The position numbers were made by a program, and so were the translations under genes. The notes below the pieces were generated by a model. It was not told the origin of the DNA, did no database searches, and was given only the letters and a program-made list of their open reading frames with translations. Positions 26,836 to 38,671 of a DNA stretch of 64,000 nucleotides are shown piece after piece. The stretch covers positions 18,277,001 through 18,341,000 of the forward strand of contig JAKSXM010000002.1 of the NCBI GenBank assembly GCA_022575985.1, written 5' to 3'. This stretch comes from Anagrus nilaparvatae (Eukaryota > Arthropoda > Insecta > Hymenoptera > Mymaridae). The stretch's first letter is position 1. Every line of letters starts with the position of its first letter.

Positions 26836-28170
26836 ACAATTGAAATCCAAATTATTTTGAAACAAAATCGCAAATTCTACAGCTTGCAGGCAGGCATTCT
26901 TTTTAAAAATTTTAAACTACAATAATATTAATTTGTCAATAAAATCTTTTTAACGTATTGGTTATATATAAATTAAAATTAAACATTTTTCAAAAATAAA
27001 TTTAAATATACTTCACTCGATACTTCCTTCTGTCTTATATAAACTGAAAATCGCAATTTACTTTCGCGAAGTAAAAGTTAATAGCAGCCCTCTATCGGAT
27101 AAAAGATGAACTTTGTTTTATAAAAAATTTGAAAAAAATAGATTTTTAAATCACTAAACTCATCATGCTATCTTTGACTTAATTTCATTAATTATTTTGA
27201 ATACTTTATAAAATTTTTTGCTTGAAAATAGCTTGTATATTGTAAAGTTTGCCTTTGAATTATTAAAACTTCAAAATGAAAAATGTTTTAAGATTCAAAG
27301 AATAAATTTTAAGTGTAATATTTGATATTTGTTTCCTATTCAGTTTTATTTTTTTACGAATTTAAGAATTTTCCTAGTTTTTATGGATTTTTGTTTTTTA
27401 AATATTGCAATAGCACTTTATCAAATTAAGAAAATTTATTTTTAAAAAATTAACGAAGCATAAATATTTTTATTATTTAGCCAAATTTTGTGTTCGCTTT
27501 TTTACATACTTATTCAAATTTTATAAAATTTAAAAGAGAATGTAAAATTTTGAATAATGCGTTTTTTGACATTTTCTGCCACCTGGCATTTTTTTCTAAT
27601 TGCATTAAAATGCCTGAAACTTTCAAGAAAAGAAGTACAATATATGTACTACAAATTTCATAAAAATTTTCTTTGCTTAGGTATTTGCCTTTAAAAATCT
27701 TCTATGGCGCATCCAAATTTACCTTTCCATTTTCCGGGTTTTTCTTTAATTTTATGAAAATCCTGACTGAATTTTTGAACAAAAATTCTTCGGGAAATTT
27801 TACTATAGACCCTCTTTTTTGAGTAATTTTGAACATGTCTGTGATGCTGTATAAAAAAAAAGAAGAAAGAATTTGCATAAAATTAAAAATTAATTGTAAT
27901 TGATAAAATAAAAGAAAAATTTTTAATTTCTTTGGGTAGCGCATGCGCGAGAAACAGCTAAGATAGGCTGTTTTTTTTTCTAAATTCGATTTCTCAAATG
28001 CGTATTAGTGAAAAATCTTTTAACCAGGCTTAAATTTTTCCATGAACTTTATATTTTTTTGTGAAAAAAAACATTTCGATTAGACATTTGAGAGCTCTAG
28101 ATAAAAAAATAGCAGCGTTCAAAAGTTTATTTTTTAACAATTTCGGATACCCCCCAAATCATGTGACCAA

Positions 28171-30164
28171 TTGAAAATCTTACCAAAAATTGGATGAGCC
28201 TTATGAGCTAAAAAATAACGTGGAGACTTATTTTTAGTAGTATGTTCGGGATAAAATGTTTCAAAAACTGTTTTGAAGACCCAACCATGCATTTTACGAT
28301 GGCTTGGTTTAAATTGAGCCTCATCTATATTTTGACTTTTTTAAATTCATGCATAAATTAATAAATTAAAAGTTTAAAAAGTTCTTAATAACTTTAGAAT
28401 GACTTTAAAAATTTTAATAATTATATGATTTTATAGATCTGTTAGTATCATTAAATTCTAAATTAAACTTTTTATTTAGTTACTATAATTAGGTATGTTA
28501 GTAATTATAACTATGTCAAAGGCGTTAACACCTGTAGCTTGAATAAATAAAATAAAATAAAATATAATATTGAATGATAAAATTTAATTAAAAGATAAAT
28601 AATTTTTTATTTAGGTATTATTCATTTAATTAAAAAAAAAAAAAAATAAAGTAGAAGTAATAGAATTTATATAAAGTTTTAATAAAATAAAATAACTTAT
28701 TTTAAATGGTTACTATTTTTGAATCACGCTAAAAAAATATACCAAACATAACAAAAAAAAAATTATTTTCTTGTTAAAACTACTTATTGATGCCATAATG
28801 CTACATTCGCAACGAAAATTTTTATTTATGCTTCAGAATTCTAATTTATAAAAAAATTAATTTGAGAGATCTTCGCTGATATCAGGACAATTCATCGGGG
28901 AAAATCACATCTTTTTTTTACAACCAAAATGTTTCAACTCTTCACAAAAAAAATAAAAGTTGACAAATTTTATGAACCATTTTTATCAAAAACGACCCAG
29001 TTTTCCACAATCGAAAATATCGAAATAATTGCAAGCAGGCCAGACTGAAAAATACAATTACCGCAAATGAAAAACTTGCAGTTTCTAGAAAGAGATTTCT
29101 AAAAGGGGGTTGCCAAAAAAAAATGTTTACCTTGTTATTTTCAGTTATTACATTACGCGCCAGCCTGGCCTCAGTAAATTAAAAAATTTTAGCTGGCCAA
29201 AAAATTTTAGTAGGCCAATTAGTGGTAGTCATTAAAATCATATTTGTGTTTAATGGTTCAAAAAACATGGTGTAAAATTAGTTTAAAAAGATGTTAGCAA
29301 AATTATATACCAAAATATGAAGAAAAAAAATTATTTCTGAAACATTTTTAAAATATAGAAACTCAAAAATTAAAAGAAATACAAATTCTCGTACAAAACA
29401 ATGATTTTACTCCTATTTTTATCTTTACAAATGTTTAAAATAAATTTATTATATTAATTAATTAAAAAAAATTAATTAATTGAAAAAAAAATAAAATCAA
29501 TATTGCAATTTTAAAAATTCATGGTTTGTAATAATTTTGATACATCTCAAAATGATTTAAAAAGGATGCGAAAAAAGTAAAAAATATTCGAGACACCTTT
29601 TTTGCATATTAATGAAAATGTTATTTGTAAGTAATAAATTAAATATTATGATCCATTGCAAGAAAAGTTAAAAATAGTCCAATAGATACGTCCTTGTCAG
29701 CTACTTCTAACGTTGATCCCCGTTTTATAGAGATTATTAACCCTTGCAGGTTGATACACTTTTGAGTCGCTGAATACGAGCAGGATGATATACGTTTTTA
29801 CAACCAAAACTTTAATGTATAAAATAATAGTAAAATCTCCTAGTTATTTATACGTGATTCATCATAATGTTAATTAGAAAATTGTTAATAAACTAACAAG
29901 TTATTTAACGCAAAAAAGTGTCTAATTTATTCAAAAACCAATAACAACAGAATTTACGAAATATTGTCTTAGAATATTAATTTAGTCCAAGACGCGTCAT
30001 CTCAATATTTAATAATAAAAATTATTAATAAAAAATATGGGTGAAGCCTGATCAAATCCTGTTCAGTGACCCCAAATACGTAAGTATACGACATATATAA
30101 TAAACGGTGAAAAATTCTATTGACCTATAAAGAAAAAAAAGTGCCAACAAAACAAGGACCAATG
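28171..30164. other. Non-coding, low-complexity stretch
   Basis: A+T-rich sequence with A-runs. An inverted pair AATTTTAGCTGGCC/GGCC lies around 29180-29215. Nothing else to support a feature. Confidence 0.4.
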
Positions 30165-30645
30165 TCAGGTCTAGGACTAGCGAAGTACGACAAATAAGTA
30201 TTTTTTATATAGTATTTTTTAACTACTCTTTAAAAAGAGCAGAAGTTAAAAGGGACGAAAAAACTGCAGGCTTAGGAGGAGTTATATTAATCTATCTAAT
30301 GGAATTTCACATGGAGTAGGATCACACTTAGGATACCACCAAGCATTAAAACCAGTATTTGTACGTGCATACCCAGCTGGTTTCAAATATACTCCTACAG
30401 GATGTCTTCAACCAACTTATATAGCTCCTATACCAGTCCTCGTACCTCAACCAGCACCTGTATTAGTAGCACAACCTGTCCCAGTAACTTAACCAGTCCC
30501 AATACCAGTACCAGTGCCACAACCTGTACCAGTACCTTACTCTATGCCTGTAGCTCATCCAGTTACAGTACCTCACCCTCTACCTTCAACTTACCCTATA
30601 TCAACTTCAATCTTAGGACACGATATGTCATATAGATTAGTATGA
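30165..30645 (+). pseudogene. Broken proline/valine-rich (cuticular-type) protein gene
   Basis: From about 30292 one frame reads NGISHGVGSHLGYHQ, then KPVFVRAYPAGFKYTPTG, then a run of V-P-x-P / P-V-P repeats. It is interrupted by an in-frame TAA at 30488-30490 and ends at TGA near 30643. Upstream, the +1 frame (RAEVKRDEKTAGLGG) looks like a continuation, so there is at least one frameshift. Secreted P/V-rich proteins of this look are common among insect cuticle and chorion proteins; the assignment is by composition only. The flanks are non-coding. Confidence 0.5.
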
Positions 30646-31129
30646 TCATTAAGATCATTTAGGCCAATGGAAACACTAGGAAATGGTTTACCAATGCATT
30701 GATAAGACTATTCTTGATAAAATATGAATATATTTTATTGGTCATTTTAATTTTATAATGACTAAATATTGCTAATTTATTTCATTGTAACATTAATTTG
30801 GATAATAAATATTTTAAAAAAAAATTCATTTTTATTTTTCCAAAAAATTTTTATTTTAATAACTACATTTTATAAAAAAACAAAACCCAATGATTCTTTA
30901 AAGATGATTAAAAATATAATAATTATTTGATTAAAAGTAGTAATGATAAAATTTTTTTTTTTTTGTATAATTCAAAACAAATCTTTTTGTTTATAAAACA
31001 TGAGTATCATTATATCATTTTTTAATTTTTTAACTTTAATTTTTCAGAAAAAATAATTATAACTTTGTTTTTGTTAAAGATAAGCTCTTTAATCAGATAA
31101 AGTTTTAAAGAGTCGAAGGTTCTTTCATT

Positions 31130-31314
31130 AGGGGTTGTTCAAAAAAAAATCGTAACGCTGATAAGTTGGGTGGGTGTTAACAAATTTATATTTATTAGTA
31201 ATGCTTTTAAGGGTTGTCAGGGGGTAGACAAAAATGTGATATAGTGTTAGAAAGTGTACTTGGGTACCTCAAAAATGGAAAATTTTGTGTTACGTTCTTT
31301 TTTAATCGGCCCCT
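31130..31314. mobile_element. Short inverted-repeat element (185 bp)
   Basis: Imperfect inverted ends AGGGG...AAAAA...CGTAACG(C) on the left and AGGGGCCGATTAAAAAAG ... CGTAACAC on the right. No clear target duplication is seen. It lies 170 bp downstream of the stop of the minus-strand secreted-protein gene. Confidence 0.4.
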
Positions 31315-31480
31315 TGTCAACAATTTTTAAAATAGAATATGAAGTTAAGTATGATTAAGAACGATATTGAGAAATACTTAATTAATTTTACAGTCTAAAT
31401 AGATAAAAAGCTTATTACCTTCATTAACAAACATAATATTACAAAACAGATTAATAATGATGACATCATAATTTAGATAA

Positions 31481-32209
31481 TTAATTTAGATATTTAAGAT
31501 AATACAGTAACTCAACTAAATAAAGCTCAGCAGAAACAGGATGAATTAAATATTTCTGAATGTATCTTTTCAAATCACCTAAAAATTTGTTTTTATCATT
31601 TTTAAAAATTTTATCTATGGCTTTCAGCTCTGGACTACTTAGTTTGATATCATAAATATTAAGTTCGTCAATTTGTCTCAATATTTGTACAGCTTTATAA
31701 TTTATTTCAGATTTTAATATAGATGAATTTGGTTTTATATAATTTTCTAAATCATCAATTAATTCAGAAAAATTTTTTTTCAATTGATTTTTAATATCGT
31801 TATTTTTAGATGAAGACTTAACGAAAATGGCCTGAAAAAGATTTGTAATATTATGTTATTAATTATGATTCAGTTCTACCCAGGAAAAAAACGACCATGT
31901 ATCTTCATGTACGGTCGTGTATTTATTGTCTCTGTATGTTTTTATAACCCCACGTATGATCTTACTCGACAATATTGTAAATTAAATGATGGACTTAAAC
32001 CTTGATAATGAAGACTGAAAGTCTTCGAAACGTGGGCAATTTATTGAATAAATAAAATAATTATGTTATTTTTAATTAATTTAAAAAAAATATAAATCAT
32101 GGTCATACGTGAGGATACATCGATTTTTTCCCGGGTAAAAGTAGAAAATTAATAAACTTACATAATTAGCCAAAAGAAATATCAAAGTAATTGAATAAGT
32201 AAACTTCAT
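31481..32209 (-). CDS. Small secreted protein, two exons (132 aa), unknown function
   Basis: Read on the minus strand. Exon 1 is 32209-32162 and encodes MKFTYSITLIFLLANY. The intron is 330 nt (GTAAGT at 32161-32156; acceptor TTTTTCAG at 31839-31832). Exon 2 is 31831-31481 and encodes 116 residues beginning AIFVKSSSKNND. The junction is phase 0. The first ~22 residues form a typical signal peptide spanning the splice site, so secretion is predicted. The mature part is Lys/Asp/Glu-rich with helical-looking Leu/Ile spacing, has no cysteine, and ends ELYLVELLYYLKYLN. No domain is recognised. A TATATAAAT motif lies about 80 nt upstream of the ATG. The intron carries a repeat insertion (see 31948-32060). 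Confidence 0.65.
31900..32060 (+). mobile_element. Retroelement tail with hammerhead-like fold, in the intron of the secreted-protein gene
   Basis: CCCACGT (31949-31955) followed by A can pair with ACGTGGG (32030-32036). Between them lies a hairpin GAAGAC/GTCTTC (32010-32026) followed by GAAA, the order seen in type III hammerhead ribozymes. The core reads TTGATAA (32002-32008) instead of CTGATGA, so activity is doubtful. About 55 bp (CCTTGATAATG... to TTATTGAA) recur at 23888-23943. Hammerhead-like motifs are known from Penelope-like elements; assignment to that group is inference. Confidence 0.35.
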
Positions 32210-33795
32210 GATTCGTTTTCTTAGAGTAGATATTGAAGACTAAAAAAAAATTTTGTAAAAATATAGTTTTGGAGAAAAAAAAAGTATTTATATATGATTT
32301 TTACTGTCTACAATATTTTATTATCAAAAAAATATAGTTTTAATCACCTTATCATCAAAGCGACGTCATGAATTATTCTATAATTTAAACATGAATTATT
32401 CCATAACATAGGCCCACTTAACTGATTATTTAATTTTATCTAAAAAGTTTATCAAAAATAGTACATTTTTAACCAAAGGAGCAAAAAAAAATAATGGCTC
32501 AGATCGCACGTTAAATTTTTCTTTATGTGTGGCGAGAAAAGGCGTTTTTTCGAATCTCGTTGTGGGGTTAAAAAAGTGTTTAAAGGAAGAAAATATTTTA
32601 AAGTTTCTATAAAATCAATAATTTATTCACCGATAAAAGGTTCTCATGTAATATAACATTAAATTTTGAGACCTTTAAAGAAAAAATTAAAATTTCATAT
32701 ACAATTATTCATATATATAAAATAAATAAAAGTAAATTTTAAAAATATTGCGCAGTTTTGGTATCTTTATTTCGTTTATCATATCCAGCACACGATTTCT
32801 TTATGTTGATTTAAAATTTTTAATAGTCAATAGAAGTTAATAAAATTTGTTTTTATAATAAAAATATTTGGTTCCATTATTTATCGTATTAAAATTTACG
32901 AGAAAATTTAGCTTACTTTATTAAACACCCGTTGTTTACTTGGGGGTGCAAATCTTGTATGTAAAACTTTCGCACTTGGATACGCCTAGGCAAGAAAAAA
33001 GTGTCCTAAGCACATCATAGTAAAAATATATTTTTTATTTTTGCAATTATTTTTTCAAATATCAAATTAAAAACTAAAAAAACATACCTATTAATATTGA
33101 CATGTAGTTTTTAAATTATTTCACTATCATTGGTTCAACAAGGTCGCAATAATCAAATTATTTAAAAATTTTATCATCAAAATATCTCAAAATACTTTTT
33201 TTTTTAATTTAGATGTAATGTTAACCTCATATATTTCACGAAAATACTAGGTTTATAAATATCGCTTTCACTGGATTTCTAGGATCTAACACCTGAATTT
33301 CAGAAAACTATTGTCTCAAAAAAGTAAGACTATAATTAATTTTTTGTTTGTAGTAGTTAATTTAAATATATGGAAATAGTAGTTTTTGAATATGATACCT
33401 AATATTTTTAAAAACTTTTTCTCAAAATTTTTTCCATTGAAAATAAAAAATATACCTTTTTTTCTTTTTGAACTTATAGTAACTAATTAGTTTATAAATG
33501 GAATTACAAATAGTTTAAAAAATATCGTTCTTACTCAATTTCTCGGATCTGTTACCTAAATTTGCGAAAATTTATATCTCAAAAGTTTTTGTAGATAATT
33601 TTTTTACACGGGAGTATTAGTTTTTAGAAATACAATATCATTTATTTCTCAATTTCACTGATTTTATTTTAATTTAAAAATAGTGAAAACTTTTGTCTCA
33701 ATATTTTTTTTATTATAGTAATTTTTATTTTCTTTTATGTTATACTTTATTACATTTAATAAATTTCATGCATGAAATAACCCAAGAATATTTTG
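32210..33795. other. Non-coding stretch upstream of the secreted-protein gene
   Basis: 32285-32295 (TATATAAAT on the minus strand) may be the promoter of the secreted-protein gene. 33180-33700 carries degenerate segments of the tandem array at 40980-42440. No gene. Confidence 0.35.
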
Positions 33796-34390
33796 TTATT
33801 GCTTGAGCAACCATATTGTCCACACTTCTGCAGTGTTTTTAAAAAGAAAAAAAAAATATTTTTTTATTTTCTTTAGGTTTTGAGTCATTTACAACCGTTT
33901 GAACAAGAAAAAGCGGAATATTTAGATTGTTACTCCTCTGAATTGAAAATTTGAATCCATAATAATATAGCTCATAAATCGTTTAATACTTCGTTCAAAT
34001 TATGGTTTCACAGTTGTTTTTAGCAAACAAGATAAGAAAAGGTCTAATAAAAGTTTTTTAAATCGTTACGCTTTTGTCATTGCTTGGGGAACCATATTGC
34101 CCATACTTCTGCAGTGTTTTTAAAAAGAAAGAAAACAGAATATTTTTTAATTTTCTTTACGTTTCAAGTCATTTGCAACCGTTTCAGTACGAAAAAAGAT
34201 TCCGCTAAGCAAAAGCAGAATATTTCTGATTGCGGCAAATGGATTTTTTTTCTGTAAACATTAAATTCATATAACTTTAAATTAAAATTTGAATCTGTAA
34301 CAATATACCTCATAAATCGTTGAATACTCCTTTCAAATCATAGTTTCGCAGATGTTTTTAGCAAACAAGATGAGAAAGGGTCTAATAAAA
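33796..34390. repeat. Tandem duplication of ~281 bp, intronic part of the D module
   Basis: TTGCTTG(A/G)G(C/G)AACCATATTG...CTTCTGCAGTG recurs at about 33798 and 34080, each copy continuing through AGTCATTTACAACCGTTT-like text. A single related copy lies in the intron of gene B (55190-55500). Confidence 0.55.
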
Positions 34391-35342
34391 GTATTTTGGA
34401 TCGTTGAATAATCGCGGCTAGATTTCAGTCGTATAAAATTTATGTTACACTCTAAGGTTTTTTGCAATATTTCTAAGGCTATAAAAGGACTTTTTTAATA
34501 TTTTTGCCAGTATTTTTAGGACTGATAATTGAAAATTCATGCTCTAGAACATGTAAAGTGCATCAAACTTCTTTAAATTGGAAAAAAGCCTCATATTAGA
34601 GTTGGATTCGGGATGCGATTTAAAAATTAAAAAGTAATTCGCAAAGAGTAGCAATATTTTTCCAACTATATGTATTTTAATTAATTAAATATATGGTAGA
34701 TCAGGTCAGTAGCAAACTATATTCTTTATTTAGAAAAAAAAACTTCTTCTTTGTTAGCAATAAAATACTTATTGCACCTTCGAACAAATATTTTTTATTA
34801 TTTTAAATTAAAAAATATAATTTACTCACAACCTGATCTACCATGTGCTTAATTTTTTCTTTTTAATGTAGGAGATAAAGAATTCAATAATATATTTGGT
34901 CACTGCTCACGACTTTCGGGGAACTATAACTGAAAATATATTCAGTAAGTCAAATATTACTATTATTTGTGCATATTCCAAAAACATCTCAAATCAACCC
35001 ATTATAAGAAATATTTTGCCCAGTCTAACGGTCTTTCATAAATTCAAATAATCAATTATTATAGAAATTTTTGACTCTTTCTTTTTGAAGTCAGAACTTT
35101 ACTTATTTAGCCAAATTAGATGTTTGATTTTTTTTATTTTGGAATGTTAAAGTGCTCTTAATTAATATTAAGGTCGGCATATCGTCGCTATAAATAGGCT
35201 AACTTAAATCAACAAAAAAAAAGTAAATCAATAATGCAAAAAGCTTAGACTGAAAATTGTACGTTTGAATAATACGTTTGAGTATAGGTGAAGTTAATTG
35301 TTATTTAATCACATATTTTCATAATAATTTTTTTATTTTCAG

Positions 35343-35552
35343 GTTCCACAAAAACCAGTCGGGGTTGAAATAAATCAAAAAGGCGAATATAAATAAGAAA
35401 TGAATTTTTTGTATTTCACTCTGTACAGCCAAATCAAAAAATAGAGAACCAAAACATGGTTCTTCAATTAATAGTTGATTTCAAGTATGAAACAGACATT
35501 TGCCCGCATGAAAAACAAAAAGATAACTTAGATTTTAGTATGAAAAAATAAA
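35343..35552 (+). pseudogene. Family copy D: broken terminal exon
   Basis: After an acceptor ending at 35342 the frame reads VPQKPVGVEINQKGEYK and stops. After unrelated sequence, DFKYETDICPHEKQK reappears at about 35485-35525 in another frame and stops soon after. The internal part looks replaced by 3'-flank-like sequence. The 1.5 kb upstream matches the distal intron of gene B, so this is the end of a duplicated module. Confidence 0.65.
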
Positions 35553-36430
35553 AATAGAAATAAAGTTTATTGTATTTCAATTATAATACATAATGTGGTA
35601 TTTCGTTCTGTAAAGTGAGTGGTTCTTTATTATATATATTCTTACAAACGCATTTCAATTGCGAGAATATAATATAAGAATTTTATGTACATACCAGTAC
35701 CACAATATTATAGGTTATATGTGTTATTATATTATAATAATGTAGTATTAAATTAACATTAATTATGATGATTATAAATTAAGTCTATGTTTAATTGACA
35801 AATAGCAGTGATATTTACTTTGTTAAATTGAATGTAATATTTAAGAATTTTGTTAAATTTGCTTAATTTTATTTATAAGTTTTATTTGAACAAATAAATT
35901 TTTTATTTTATTTAAGAATTTTATTAATTTACTTAATTTTATTTATAAATTTTATTTGTACAAATTTGATATTTTTTATTGTAAATACTTTAATTATGAA
36001 TTATAATTGATATCTAGGCATTTTCGAGGCATTTTTATGTTGAATGACTTTTTTAAACTGTAAATAACGAGTGCCTTGCTTAAGATAGACTATTTTTATA
36101 TTTTGTGTAACATAAATGCATTTTAATTAACTTTCTATCAATTTTTATAATTTTAACCAAATATCCTCAAATTCTCCTTTCTTATAATTTGACACAACAA
36201 CAACAACTAAAATTTAAATACCATTATTCTCTTTCATATAGGACTCTCAGTTGGTAGCTCCTAGTAATTCAGTATCAGTCATTCTAATTTGTAATCTCAG
36301 TATATCAGAGTACTCTGAGTATAATCCATAATTTAAGTATATATTGAATAAATAATTTCTATCTTTAATTACAATTAATACTTTTTAGTTTTTTATAGCA
36401 TTAAAAAAGTTTTACTTTATTTAAGGCTCC

Positions 36431-37089
36431 CTTTTCAAAAATTAAAATTTGTAATGCACTTTTTTATTCTTTCATTTTCTTCCTTAAAAACATTTCAAGA
36501 ATGTATAATAGTATATTAAGTTTCAAGGGCGTAAAAGTTTTGGCACTAGCGTGAGCACTAGCATGAGTGCTCGGCGAAGCCGGGCACGAGTGATATGTGT
36601 TCACGCTCGTGTCTAAAGTATTTCACCCATGGTGCTTACACTATTTTTTGCCCCCCTAGGCGAAGAACGAGTGAAAAAAATTCTTTACGCACGAGTTTTA
36701 CGCCCGGGAGGGCAAAAAAAAATTTTCAAGTAAAAAAAATATTTGTTTTTGAGATTGAGATATTTTGGTTTTTATGAGACGGAATCATATAAATACATAA
36801 GCATTTAAAAACCTTAAACGCGTTTTTCTAAAAACTACTTTTTGAAATTGGTTCCAGTTCTAAATCAAAAACTTATTAAGCTATTGACCTAAATCTTGGT
36901 GCGTTTTATTTGTAATTGTAGTGCCAAGTTCTGGAGCTAGAAGATCAGAAAAAAGTGGATTAGAAAATTTTTTATTGACCAGTTGGGTGTCTATTTGTAC
37001 TTAAAAATATACATTTTTTTATTTTGGCGCACCAAATGGTCAATTTTTGGAATTTTTGCTAACTTTTAGTTCCAGCACTTGAGAAGTAT
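36431..37089. other. Non-coding; short G+C-rich insert
   Basis: 36535-36720 carries GCACTAGCGTGAGCACTAGC, GCTCGGCGAAGCCGGGCACGAG and a G/C-rich ACGCCCGGGAGGGC patch unlike the neighbours, suggesting a transposon fragment. The rest is A+T-rich with no gene. Confidence 0.35.
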
Positions 37090-38671
37090 TCCAGTCTAAT
37101 CACGCGGGGGGGGGGGGTGGTATTGTTTGTGGCCGCCACCAGATTTAGTCTACTAAAGGTTTTTTGGGTCGCTGAACACGAAAATCAGGGTTATTTCTAT
37201 GCGCAATTGGGGCTTGACCCTTAAATTAGCCAAAACTACCCCTAAAAGGGGTGTTTTTACAACTTTTGCTCTAGCCCTCCAAGATTTGGTCTAATACAGG
37301 TTTTTGGGGTCGCTGATCACGAATATTGAAGTTATAACTAAGAAAAATTACCCTTTCACCCTTAAATTGGCCAAAACTACCCCTAAAAGTGGCGTTTTCG
37401 CTACTTTCGCTCTATCCCTCCAAGATTCGACCTAATAGGGTTTTTTTGATTATTGATCACAAAAATCGATGTCTTTTCAATTAAAACTTAACTCTTCACC
37501 CTTAAATTAGCCAAAACTACACCTAAAAGGGGAACCTTTGCAACTTTCATTCTAGCCCTCCAAGTTTTGGTCTAATAATGGTTTTTGGGGTCGCTGATCT
37601 CGATTATTGAAGTTATAACTATGAAAAATTACCCCTTCACCCTTAAATTGGCCAAAACTACCCCTAAAATGGGTGTTTTCTCTACTTTCACTCTAGCCCT
37701 CCAAGATTTGGTCTTATAGGGTTTTTTAGGTCGATGATCACAAAAATCAGGTTTTTTTCAATTAAAAATTAGGTCTTCAGCCTCAAATTTGCTAAAACTA
37801 CTCCTAAAAGGTTTGAAAGGTATAAATAAATAAATGAATCATACATTTTTAAGTAATAAGTTTATTTATTCTTATTTAAACATTACATATTCTTCTAAAA
37901 AAAGTACAAAAGCGTACAAAAAAAAATAATTTTTTAGACATTTTGCAAACATTATACAATACATACGATCAACCATACTCCATACTCTGGACTGAGTTGT
38001 ATTGGACTGAGTTGTACTGGATTGAGTTGTATCCTCCATATTATAATAGCTATCGTCATAAAAACAGTCAACACTAATTTTTGGCTCAAAAATTGAAGAA
38101 TCTAAATCTTTATATGTTCTCTCCATTATACTGCCTCAATATAACCCTTCAAGGGATGTTTATTATGATCAGCGACCTAAAAAACCCTATTAGACCAAAT
38201 CTTAGAAGCCTATAACGAATATAGCTAAAGCACCCCATTTAGGAGTAGTTTTGGCTAATATAAGGTTGAAGAGTAACGTTTTAATTGAAAAGACATCCAT
38301 TTTTGTGATCAGCGCCCCAAGAAACCCTATTAAACCAAATCATGAAGGGCTAGAGTGAAAGTAGCGAAAATACCCCTTTTAGGGGTAGTTTTGGCCAATT
38401 TAAGGGTGAAGGGGTAATTTTTCATAGTTATAACTTCAATATTCGTGTTCAGCGACCCCAAAAACCTTTATTAGACCAAATCTTGGAGGGCTAGAGCAAA
38501 AGTTGAAAAAACACCCCTTTTAGGATTGTTTTGGCTAATTTAAGGGTCAAGCCCCAACTGCGCATAAAAATAACCCAGATTTTCGTGTTCGGCGACCCAA
38601 AAAACCTGTATAGTAGACCAAATCTGGTAGCGGCCACAAACAATACCACTAAAACCGTGATTTGACTGGAG
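37090..38671. repeat. 1.6-kb foldback with arms made of ~150-bp tandem units
   Basis: Ends TCCAGTC(T/A)AATCACG. The left arm (37090-37830) holds about five units, each with TTAGCCAAAACTACCCCTAAAAG and CTCCAAGATTTGGTCTAATA. The right arm (38140-38671) holds about three to four units in reverse. The loop (37831-38139) carries an 84-codon minus-strand frame (37872-38126) with 15-bp repeats of the type ACTGAGTTGTA; its coding status is doubtful. Related degenerate units continue at 39690-40110. Confidence 0.7.

Larger units (their letters stand above)
23755..28170. repeat. Segmental duplication, H block
   Basis: The partner of 14450-17950. Differences include the insertion of the piggyBac-type element (25332-26409), insertion of the retroelement tail near 23820-23985, and deletions in the intron of pseudogene H. 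Apart from H no gene is seen. Confidence 0.75.
33780..36430. repeat. Duplicated module of copy D
   Basis: The part upstream of the D exon matches the distal intron of gene B (55180-56336). The part downstream matches 56560-57145, the B 3' flank, and 62070-62690, the C 3' flank, including CTATAGGACTCTCAGTTGGTAG at 36240, 57006 and 62506. All three end at TTTATTTAAGG. Confidence 0.65.

Noticed and set aside
30402..30635. Ser/Thr-rich 77-codon frame
   Set aside because: Out-of-frame shadow of the proline/valine-rich pseudogene; the S/T/C repeats are the V-P repeats read in the wrong frame.
37872..38126. 84-codon minus-strand frame in the foldback loop
   Set aside because: Contains short tandem repeats (DTTQSSTTQSNTTQS) and ends in hydrophobic text from low-complexity DNA. 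No transposase features, so not called as a gene.
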